Shown here piece by piece: positions 26,824-33,602 of a stretch of DNA of 33,602 nt (within the stretch, counting starts at the first letter, position 1; each line of letters starts with the position of its first letter). The notes below the pieces were generated by a model that did no database searches, was not told where the DNA came from, and saw only the letters and a program-made list of their open reading frames with translations. Both the position numbers and the translations under genes were made by a program. The DNA is taken from assembly GCA_008000375.1 (NCBI GenBank), contig SMOI01000340.1:1-33602 (forward strand). The letters run 5' to 3'. This stretch comes from Poteriospumella lacustris. Its lineage: Eukaryota; Sar; Chrysophyceae; Chromulinales; Dinobryaceae.

Positions 26824-29800
26824 TCAAGTCTTGAGCATTGCAAACTGCGTCAAGAGACGCTGGCGATGTTGGGCGGGAAGAACATCGGGATGTTGGCAAC
26901 ATATGTCAGGGGAAAGGATAACCTCAGACAGGGAAGGGGTGAAGGTCGAGGACAATCGATGGGAGCCATAATGCTCAACGAAATCGTTGGCCACGTGGAA
27001 TGTTTCGTCAAAGAGGGGACAGAACGCTTGGATCTTGGTGTGCGTTCTGTTGGACCACGCAACGTACTGATATTGCAGCAAGTACGTTGTGTGATGGAGC
27101 GCTGGTAACGACAACGTTTTGTACCATTCATGGCCGTATGAGCGGAGATCAACGAAGACCGTGTCACCCGGTGCTACTGCCGTAATGCGCATTCGCTTCA
27201 AGGCAGCCAGTCGTGGCTTGGTTTGCGCAGCAGGATAGAGCAAGAGAGCAAGCTCCGGACGAGCGCGGCAAAAGTCTTCGAATGGTAGCGTCGACGCAAT
27301 GTCTGGGGAATACGGGACCCACAAGGACGAAGAGTCTGCGTAAGTCACGAAAAAATCCATTGAAGATCGGAGAGAAGGATCACCGGCATAAGCAGAAATG
27401 GAAAAGATCTCGAACTGGTCATGGTCTATCTGCGCCAGTCGGTACGCCTGGTCTTCCGAACCATGGAAGAGCTTAAGGCGCGAGACATGGAACGTCGATA
27501 TAGAACCGTCCACGAGATGCCGACATTGCACGTCATTCTTCGAATGCGAGACAACAGCAAACGGGCCAGAATATCGTGGGTCCAGTTTGGAGGGCAAACG
27601 CTCGTGCGGGGCAAGTCGTTGAAACAACACAAGATCCCCTGGTTGAAAAGTGTTGTGGGTATCCGGAGAGGGATTACGAGATGTGCGTTCAGAGATCAAG
27701 GCACGCTGAAAGTCATGCGAGATCGATCGAACAAGCGCAAGATTCTCATCCAAGAGACGCACGTAAGCCGAAGCACGTTCGGAAGGAGTCCACGTTTCAG
27801 GCATTCGGAAGTACGTTGCATCTTGAGATCCGAAGTGCGCATGAAAAGGCACGACACCCGTCTCGGACGAATCGAAATTGTTCACAAAAAACTGTACCAA
27901 AGGCAAGATGGTTGGGGAAGACCATTGGTCCTTCACGCGCTCATCGAAAACAATCGCTTTGAGGTGGCGGAGGATAAGGGCATTGTGACTCTCGACACCG
28001 TTCGATTCATGTCTAGCAACGAGGCTAAACCGATGCAAGACGCCAAGGTACTTGTGCAGGTGCGCAACAACATGATTGGTGAACTCAGATCCAGGATCGG
28101 AGATGAGACAATCAAAAAGACCATATGTTGCAAAGAACTGAAGCAAACAGTTAGCAACAGTCTCTGCATCGTGTCTGGAGGAAGCATAAAGTGCGCACAA
28201 CTTGGAGTCATGCACCACCACCACAAGGAGGTACTGATTGCCAAACTTGTCAGGCGGTGTGATAGTGAGAGTATCAACACCCACTGTTGCACGATGGTGC
28301 AACGGCTTGAGGTGACGCACCAGAGGTTGTAGGGTGTCCGTCATACCAAGGCGGTCCTTCTGGCAAACAGGGCATTGGCTGACAAACGTTTGAACATATC
28401 TGTACGGTATACGATGGCCCGGAAAATGATCGCAAAGGAGTTTATATGTCCTGCGCGAGCCATGATGACCCGCACGACCACCATGCACAACCGAAAGAAG
28501 GTCATCAGGGGAAGGTGTCGTGGGAAGTGACTCCAAGGGATCAACGGTGGGGAGGTCAACGAACAGGGGTGTAGAGGAACCGCTGTCGTTGATCGCCGGA
28601 AGAGGATCATCAACCGTATGATAAAAAGGTACGGAGGAGTAGTCTGCATCATCCAAAGACGGATCCCAATGTACGGACTTGGAAGTGTTGGACTTGTCGG
28701 CGATTGCTGGTGGTATGAAAGAATCAACTGCAATTCGCGAGGGATCAAGTGATGAACCATCCAGAGGGGACAGAAACAAGGATGGAGGTGCACGAATCTC
28801 CGATATCGAATGGGAGACATCTAGGAAATCATCAGCTTCAAGAAGTGGAGACGCACTGAGAAGCGGGTCAAAGAGATCCGTGAGGAACGTGTCATCCATG
28901 TCAACATGAGCGAGAGAATGTGACACCGGCACCAGAGCACCAGGGGACGGATCATGCATTCGCGAGAAATAGTCAGCCAAGAGGTTCTGCTTGCCGGGAA
29001 TGTGGCGGAGCTTGAAAATGAAAGACTGGAGAAAGATGCGCCATCGCATAATCTTCGGAACTACGGAGGCTTCGATCCACAGGAGGTTATTATGGTCCGT
29101 TTCCAGTACGAACGGTTTGCCCCGCAGTTGAAACGAGAGCTTCATGACCGCGTAGAAGATGGCGAAAGCTTCTTGTTCAATAGTAGTCCATCGTGATGCT
29201 TGGGCGGAGAATTTGTGAGACACAAAGGCGATTGGTTGATATATCGGATCATCAGAGTCAGGCGACACGAAGAGCTGGAAGAGTACAGCACCAACTCCAA
29301 GAAGCGACGCGTCAGTGCGCAGGATCCATTCGAGGGAATAGTCCGGGAGGTATAGCGTGTGTGCTTCCAGGAGAGCCGACTTCAAGCCTTCAAAGACCTT
29401 GGGGTAGTCTTGCGACCAACGATCGGGGTGTTTCCAATCGAATTCTTGCCTCGTCATGTCATGCAACGGGGCAGTGAGGGATGCAAAGTGAGGGACGAAG
29501 GAACGAAAGAAGATCGCCGCACCAAGGAACTGTTGCATTTTCTTGAGGGTCGTGGGGAACGGGATTGAAGTGATCGAATCCTTGCGTTCCTTATCAAGCT
29601 CGTAGCGCCGATGGCGAACGATGTATCCAAAGAACTTGGCTTGGTCAAAACCCAACCATGACTTGGAGAACTTGAGGAAAACATTGCGTTCAATGCAACG
29701 ATCAAGAATCAGTTCAAGCTTGCGATATGCGTCTTCGTAGTCATGAGCCAAGACAAGAAGATTGTCGAAGATTGAAATAGTCCAGTCGGAGAAATCGGCA

Positions 29801-31083
29801 AACAACTCGCGAGCCGCATTCTGGAGTATACCAGAAGCGGGGCCCACACCTTCAGGCATGAACTTGGGTCTGAAGAGTCCCCATGGGGTCTGGACAGACA
29901 GAAGCGAAGAAGTTTTGTCAGCCAATCGGAACTGGTGGAAAGAGTTCACCCAATCAAGATCGACGAAGACAGTGAAGTTTAACATCTTCTCCAGTTCTTG
30001 CTGCACATTGGGTATGGGGACTTGAGGAATAACAACGTACTTGTTAACCTCGACATAGTCACCGCAGATCCGAATAAAAGGCGAGGTGGCCTTTGGTGCA
30101 ATAACAAGACAAGAGGCAATGGGCGAATCGGATGGAGCATAGAAATATTGACGAAGACGATTGAATTCCACTTTGGCAGATTCAAAGATCTTCGGATTGA
30201 TTGATCTAGCACGTGGCTTGAGCGACGTGGGCATACCCTCCTTCCACTGGAGTTCAATTGGAGGGGCTTTGATACCTCGCCAATTCTGAGGGACGAAGAC
30301 TCGTACACCCTTAGTGTGGAGCAAATCCAAAAGTGGGGTGGATGCAAGAAATTCAGGATGAACATGAGAGGGAATAAGAGAAAGATACTCTTGCACGGCC
30401 GCTTCATGAGACATTTCCATGAATGACAAGGCATAAGAAAAATTGCACGGCAAAGGGGTATCAATGTCCTCAGGAGCATCATCCAAATGAGGAGTGGTCC
30501 AGGGATCAGTGGTGGGTAAACGATGAGAAGGGATAGAAGACAACGCATGCGATGGGACCGAATCAATGGCATCCGATAGCATGGAAAAGAAAAGAGAGCC
30601 GAAGCTGAAAAGAATGTCAGGGAGACCGATGATGAGATCATTATCAGTCATGGGGAAAATGAAGAAACGAGTCGTGGCGGAATGAGAAACATCCGACGAG
30701 TCAAGAAAAGAAACTGGAAGGGAAGCAACCGATGAAATTTTTATGTTTGTTTTATTATCTGCAAGCGTCACGCAGGTATCGACGGAAGAAACAAATGGGG
30801 AAAGAATATTTTTGTGGTTTTTGAAGAATGTTTGCGACATATAACTGCCATGAAGAGCACCTGTGTCGAAAAGAGCACGGGGAAAGGGCAGGCAGTGAGT
30901 GTCTGAAAGAATAATATGACCCGAACGATACACAGCAGTGAGGAGAGAAGCAGTGGGGAACGTTGAGTAAAACAAATTTTGCAAGGCATGAGAGGGGTTG
31001 GAAAAACAAGAAAAGACATCGATATATGTGGAAGTGTTTTTTATGGGGTTTTGGGACGTTAGTTGATTAAGCGAAGCAGGGAG
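26824..31083 (-). CDS. pol: Pol polyprotein of element B (protease, RT, RNase H, integrase, chromodomain-like, extra C-terminal domain)
   Basis: Open for 1419 codons after the Gag UGA; first ATG only at 30840, after the protease FDTG (30867-30859). Order: protease (~70-90 from the UGA); RT with [14 protein letters not shown] and [10 protein letters not shown] (FDN at 29769-29761); RNase H ([22 protein letters not shown]); integrase zinc finger (HGGRAGHHG ... CPVCQKD) and D, D, E in [14 protein letters not shown] and NGVESHN; GPY/F block LDPRYSGPF; chromodomain-like segment ([13 protein letters not shown]...[16 protein letters not shown]). About 120 more residues begin near [17 protein letters not shown] and end in LTQFAMLKT. 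Fully intact, so this copy could supply enzymes to relatives such as A. The C-terminal tail is not a domain I recognise. Confidence 0.94.
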   Translation of the reverse strand, partial: LPASLNQLTSQNPIKNTSTYIDVFSCFSNPSHALQNLFYSTFPTASLLTAVYRSGHIILSDTHCLPFPRALFDTGALHGSYMSQTFFKNHKNILSPFVSSVDTCVTLADNKTNIKISSVASLPVSFLDSSDVSHSATTRFFIFPMTDNDLIIGLPDILFSFGSLFFSMLSDAIDSVPSHALSSIPSHRLPTTDPWTTPHLDDAPEDIDTPLPCNFSYALSFMEMSHEAAVQEYLSLIPSHVHPEFLASTPLLDLLHTKGVRVFVPQNWRGIKAPPIELQWKEGMPTSLKPRARSINPKIFESAKVEFNRLRQYFYAPSDSPIASCLVIAPKATSPFIRICGDYVEVNKYVVIPQVPIPNVQQELEKMLNFTVFVDLDWVNSFHQFRLADKTSSLLSVQTPWGLFRPKFMPEGVGPASGILQNAARELFADFSDWTISIFDNLLVLAHDYEDAYRKLELILDRCIERNVFLKFSKSWLGFDQAKFFGYIVRHRRYELDKERKDSITSIPFPTTLKKMQQFLGAAIFFRSFVPHFASLTAPLHDMTRQEFDWKHPDRWSQDYPKVFEGLKSALLEAHTLYLPDYSLEWILRTDASLLGVGAVLFQLFVSPDSDDPIYQPIAFVSHKFSAQASRWTTIEQEAFAIFYAVMKLSFQLRGKPFVLETDHNNLLWIEASVVPKIMRWRIFLQSFIFKLRHIPGKQNLLADYFSRMHDPSPGALVPVSHSLAHVDMDDTFLTDLFDPLLSASPLLEADDFLDVSHSISEIRAPPSLFLSPLDGSSLDPSRIAVDSFIPPAIADKSNTSKSVHWDPSLDDADYSSVPFYHTVDDPLPAINDSGSSTPLFVDLPTVDPLESLPTTPSPDDLLSVVHGGRAGHHGSRRTYKLLCDHFPGHRIPYRYVQTFVSQCPVCQKDRLGMTDTLQPLVRHLKPLHHRATVGVDTLTITPPDKFGNQYLLVVVVHDSKLCALYASSRHDAETVANCLLQFFATYGLFDCLISDPGSEFTNHVVAHLHKYLGVLHRFSLVARHESNGVESHNALILRHLKAIVFDERVKDQWSSPTILPLVQFFVNNFDSSETGVVPFHAHFGSQDATYFRMPETWTPSERASAYVRLLDENLALVRSISHDFQRALISERTSRNPSPDTHNTFQPGDLVLFQRLAPHERLPSKLDPRYSGPFAVVSHSKNDVQCRHLVDGSISTFHVSRLKLFHGSEDQAYRLAQIDHDQFEIFSISAYAGDPSLRSSMDFFVTYADSSSLWVPYSPDIASTLPFEDFCRARPELALLLYPAAQTKPRLAALKRMRITAVAPGDTVFVDLRSYGHEWYKTLSLPALHHTTYLLQYQYVAWSNRTHTKIQAFCPLFDETFHVANDFVEHYGSHRLSSTFTPSLSEVILSPDICCQHPDVLPAQHRQRLLTQFAMLKT

Positions 31084-31094
31084 TCAAGAAGACT
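31081..31094 (-). promoter_or_regulatory. Gag-Pol UGA readthrough site, element B
   Basis: UGA at 31086-31084, same frame as pol, identical TCTTCTTGACT context to element A. Conservation of the residues between the UGA and the first ATG (NPIK, YID.FSCF, PSH.LQNLFYS) shows that this stretch is translated. Confidence 0.72.
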
Positions 31095-33174
31095 GGTGTG
31101 AAGGGGATTGGGGACGTTTCCATGGAGGAGTGTTCGGATGCTGCGAAGTACCTGGGGGCGTTGCAGCACGAGGCTTGCGCTTGTCGGTCGCTGGGTAACG
31201 CGTATCTGAAGAACGACGATGTCCGTAGCCATGAATGGTTGAATGCGCAGACGTCGAAGGGGATGACGCACGTCCAGAACTGCCCGTGAGCTTGCGCTGA
31301 GGCAGTGTAGGAGGGCGCGGAGATTGCGACCCACGAAACGGCGTGTGAGCGTTGTCAGACGAACGAATTGGAGTGTTCGAGGGAATAGCATTGAGGCTAC
31401 CCGGATCATCAACGAAATCATCATCCTGGGAACGCGCGTCCGCCAAAGAGAGTTGGGAATCAGCCGCAGCGGGGACGAAGGCCGTTTCCGCGGTGTCAGC
31501 ATACATGTTGCCGTCATCAAGAGTATCTTCCTGCTCGGGGTATACCATGTCTTCCGGGTAGGGTTCTGGGTCTGAATCATCCTCAGAGTTGGAACTGTCC
31601 TCGGAAAGGAGTGTTGGAGCAGGCATGATGGCATTCACATGCTGAGTGCGATGTCGAGGCCTTGCCGTGTTGGTACCACCATGATATGCAGTACCTCCGA
31701 AGAATTGTTCGAAAGTGCGACAATCACGATACACATTGAAGTGCTGGTTGACATATTGACCGAACGCGGAAAGGTATCGATGAAAATTGGTAATCGACTG
31801 GGAGTTCGAGGCCATAGACGTTGAGCCGGGGCCACGAGCATTGACGTTATCCTGCAGGTATGCAGTGTGTAGACGCCAACCGTATTCAAAAGGGATTTTC
31901 GAAAGAAAAACCTTCAGAATACCCAAGTCTTTGGTGGAAAGCTTTGGAATCAAATCAGCAGGCAAGAGGCCCGTGATGAGGTCATAAGCCATGGTGAATT
32001 CACGTATGTACGTGAGAAGCGCTGAGTAGAAAGGACGATAGTCACGCGAAGAAGGGCGATACTTGGAATCATCCAACTTGAAGCGCACAGATCGATCGAG
32101 CCGATTGATCACCTCGTAGGGCGTGCTGGGTGCCATTTCAAACTGAAGAAGTTGGAAGACTTGATCCGCATCGAGGGCTTGAAACGTGGCATAGTTGAGA
32201 CGTGGATGTCTCGCCATGATTTCACGCACGATCGCTGGACGAATCAGGGAAGGCACTTGCAAGGGAATACGATAGCGATACTGGTAGTCAATCACATCCG
32301 TAACGAACTTGATGATTGCGTTGACCGAAAGGCTCGTAAGTTCAATGTCGTGTCTCGGAGGGTGTAACACAACTTGGGTGGGAGTGTTGGCACTCAGGTC
32401 AGTAGAACCACGCACTGCTCGAGTGGTTTGAGAGAGTCGACGATTCCCGGCGGTCAGACCAGAAACCAAGCCAGCAAAGTGATTAGCTGCTGCATTCGGG
32501 AGAGCAGGAGCAGATGACGGAGGCGGGGCAGTTTGACTCGCTTGCGCGGTAGGAGCAGCGGAAGCGACCGGGGCAACCTGGGGTACTGGAGGCACTTGAG
32601 CCGCAGGAGCCGCAGGAGCCGCAGGAGCTGCTTGAGTGACTTGGACAGCACGACCAGCTGGAGTAGCTGGAGCAAGGGGTGTGGCCTGAGCAGTTTGGAA
32701 AGCAGCCGTGTCATCCTGTTCCCATTGCAAGGGAATGGCAGAGAGCTGGGATGTGCGACGTACTAACGGAATCCGAACATTGGGGGTATCCAGGAACAGA
32801 TGCGCCCCAGCTCCTAACTCTTCAAAAGTATACTCATGAGGAGAAGAAGTGTGGATTACCGAAGGTGATTGATCTCTAGGAGAGCGGGCAGGTACTGATG
32901 TCACAGCTATGGTCGCTGGATCAGGTGCAGGAGCCGGAGGCGCAGCGGGCACAGAAACTGTGACAGCTGGCACTGGCACTGGTGCAACAGAAAGACGTTG
33001 ATTAACCGCGTCTGTCAAGTGCTGGACCGCCACCAGGAGTCCTTCGAGGAGCTGGCGATTCTGACCGGCTGTGGTCTGAGAAGTATTTCCCTGCAGCTGA
33101 GGAAAGGCCAAGGCCCCACGATCGAGCTGGAGGGAGTCATCCACAGACTCAGCAGGCTGACGTTGAGAAGACAT
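31084..33174 (-). CDS. gag: Gag protein of element B
   Basis: ATG at 33174 follows the 40-base leader; 696 residues to the UGA. Forms the particle shell. After an N-terminal Q/V/P-rich part come FEELGAGAHLFLDTPNVRIP and an A/P/Q-rich low-complexity stretch (~155-220, partly a 9-bp GCCGCAGGA-type DNA repeat at about 32598-32630). The conserved capsid-like core (~225-445; LHPPRHDIELTSLSVNAIIK, SSRDYRPFYSALL, ADLIPKLSTKDLGILKV) follows, then an acidic/Ser-rich tail ending HPNTPPWKRPQSPSHQSS. No CCHC zinc knuckle, as in A. The core is near-identical to A while the linkers vary. Confidence 0.92.
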   Translation of the reverse strand: MSSQRQPAESVDDSLQLDRGALAFPQLQGNTSQTTAGQNRQLLEGLLVAVQHLTDAVNQRLSVAPVPVPAVTVSVPAAPPAPAPDPATIAVTSVPARSPRDQSPSVIHTSSPHEYTFEELGAGAHLFLDTPNVRIPLVRRTSQLSAIPLQWEQDDTAAFQTAQATPLAPATPAGRAVQVTQAAPAAPAAPAAQVPPVPQVAPVASAAPTAQASQTAPPPSSAPALPNAAANHFAGLVSGLTAGNRRLSQTTRAVRGSTDLSANTPTQVVLHPPRHDIELTSLSVNAIIKFVTDVIDYQYRYRIPLQVPSLIRPAIVREIMARHPRLNYATFQALDADQVFQLLQFEMAPSTPYEVINRLDRSVRFKLDDSKYRPSSRDYRPFYSALLTYIREFTMAYDLITGLLPADLIPKLSTKDLGILKVFLSKIPFEYGWRLHTAYLQDNVNARGPGSTSMASNSQSITNFHRYLSAFGQYVNQHFNVYRDCRTFEQFFGGTAYHGGTNTARPRHRTQHVNAIMPAPTLLSEDSSNSEDDSDPEPYPEDMVYPEQEDTLDDGNMYADTAETAFVPAAADSQLSLADARSQDDDFVDDPGSLNAIPSNTPIRSSDNAHTPFRGSQSPRPPTLPQRKLTGSSGRASSPSTSAHSTIHGYGHRRSSDTRYPATDKRKPRAATPPGTSQHPNTPPWKRPQSPSHQSS

Positions 33175-33214
33175 TGAAATGAAGTTTTGGTTACCGAAAA
33201 ACGGTAGTGATCAC
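33175..33214 (-). promoter_or_regulatory. Leader of B: palindrome and hairpin after the 5' LTR
   Basis: Element strand: GTGATCAC (33214-33207), then TACCG-TTTTT-CGGTA (33206-33192). Compared with TACAGT-TTTCC-ACTGTA in A, both sides of the stem changed while pairing was kept. Confidence 0.55.
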
Positions 33215-33525
33215 TGTGGTGTTATAAGGGTAACACACTAGAAAAGCTTGGGATCTAAGTGACCTATTCACTGGGATCTACAAGGCTGGTAACGTTAGTG
33301 TCCGAAAAGGCGCACTAACAATACCTTCAGGTCCGAAAAGGAACACTGAAGTAATAACCAGACGAGAAGAAATAGAGGATAGGTTAATTAGATGTGTTTA
33401 CACATCAGGTGATGGAAGAACCATCAACCACAACGAACCCACAGACGGAGGCCGGAGAGGAACGTGTGGTGATGGTAACTAAGAAACTATAAGCTAAATA
33501 TAGAGGTAGTCGGCATTTAGCGTCA
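33215..33525 (-). repeat. 5' LTR of element B
   Basis: 311 bp, reads identical to 24107-24417. On the element strand it has a TATATTTA box about 25 bases in and the twin CCTTTTCGG hairpins (33294-33319 and 33325-33351). Confidence 0.95.
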
Positions 33526-33602
33526 CAGAATCGATCGCCTACGTCAAATGAGCGTGAGCCCTCAATGCGTCTCGGAAATATCCTGATGGAACACTCTCCA
33601 CA
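33526..33602. other. Right flank of element B
   Basis: 77 bases; on the minus strand a frame stays open (CGECSIRIFPRRIEGSRSF...) to the LTR. If one CAG copy is removed with the element, it continues for 13 codons into 24106-24060. Too short to call a gene. Confidence 0.3.

Larger units (their letters stand above)
24107..33525 (-). mobile_element. Ty3/gypsy LTR retrotransposon, element B (intact)
   Basis: Same architecture as element A on the opposite strand, with 311-bp LTRs that I read as identical. gag and pol are uninterrupted apart from the UGA; ORF3 is intact. This is a very recent, possibly active insertion. The only flanking direct repeat is a 3-bp CAG (24104-24106 and 33526-33528), shorter than the 4-6 bp typical for Ty3/gypsy and possibly chance. 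Confidence 0.95.

Noticed and set aside
27421-28332. 303-codon plus-strand ORF in element B
   Set aside because: It lies wholly opposite the integrase part of pol, and no matching frame or motif is seen in A. A shadow of a strongly coding strand.

Overview
The window is nuclear DNA of a eukaryote, densely filled with transposable elements. It holds two full-length, closely related Ty3/gypsy (Metaviridae) LTR retrotransposons in opposite orientation, a truncated Ty1/copia gag-pol, a degraded copia reverse transcriptase piece, a decayed PIF/Harbinger-type transposase with a ~1 kb non-autonomous terminal-inverted-repeat element inserted in it, and several short, spliced or decayed unknown genes. 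Introns of about 90 bases with GT..AG ends can be proposed. The copia protein has the layout I associate with the copia families of diatoms and other algae (zinc knuckle, LLDxQ protease, 'PVT.D...A..I.GP' linker, integrase). That suggests an alga or other stramenopile-like protist, but the sequence alone does not fix the host.

Layout: 1-9528 is a patchwork of decayed elements: helicase-like fragment, Harbinger transposase split by the TIR element at 760-1788, small ORFs, copia RT remnant, GC hairpins and microsatellites, and unknown decayed or spliced genes at 6.6-9.3 kb. 9529-18843 is gypsy element A on the + strand, with 381-bp LTRs differing at two positions. 18844-21065 is a copia gag/protease/integrase fragment directly abutting A's 3' LTR. 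21.1-24.1 kb holds minus-strand unknown genes, one with a well-supported intron. 24107-33525 is gypsy element B on the - strand, with 311-bp LTRs that read as identical and intact ORFs, so it is very young. 33526-33602 is flank.

The main observation is the shared design of A and B. Each has an LTR carrying two stem-loops with the same CCTTTTCGG loop. A palindrome GTGATCAC and a covarying hairpin follow instead of a usual TGG tRNA primer site. Gag lacks a zinc knuckle. An in-frame UGA in an identical 11-nt context separates Gag from Pol, and no AUG lies downstream until after the protease active site, so Pol should be made by stop-codon readthrough. Pol has protease, RT with an unusual F-D-N motif C, RNase H, integrase, a chromodomain-like module and an extra conserved C-terminal domain. 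Between pol and the 3' LTR each element carries a long third gene on the opposite strand (16258-17919 in A, 24844-26400 in B). The two antisense proteins are much more diverged than Gag-Pol but keep a Cys...His...Asp pattern like papain-fold (C39/Josephin/OTU-like) cysteine peptidases, basic nuclear-localisation-like stretches, and a periodic GGRGGAAATC-type array upstream of their starts. This antisense predicted protease is the best candidate for an undescribed system here.
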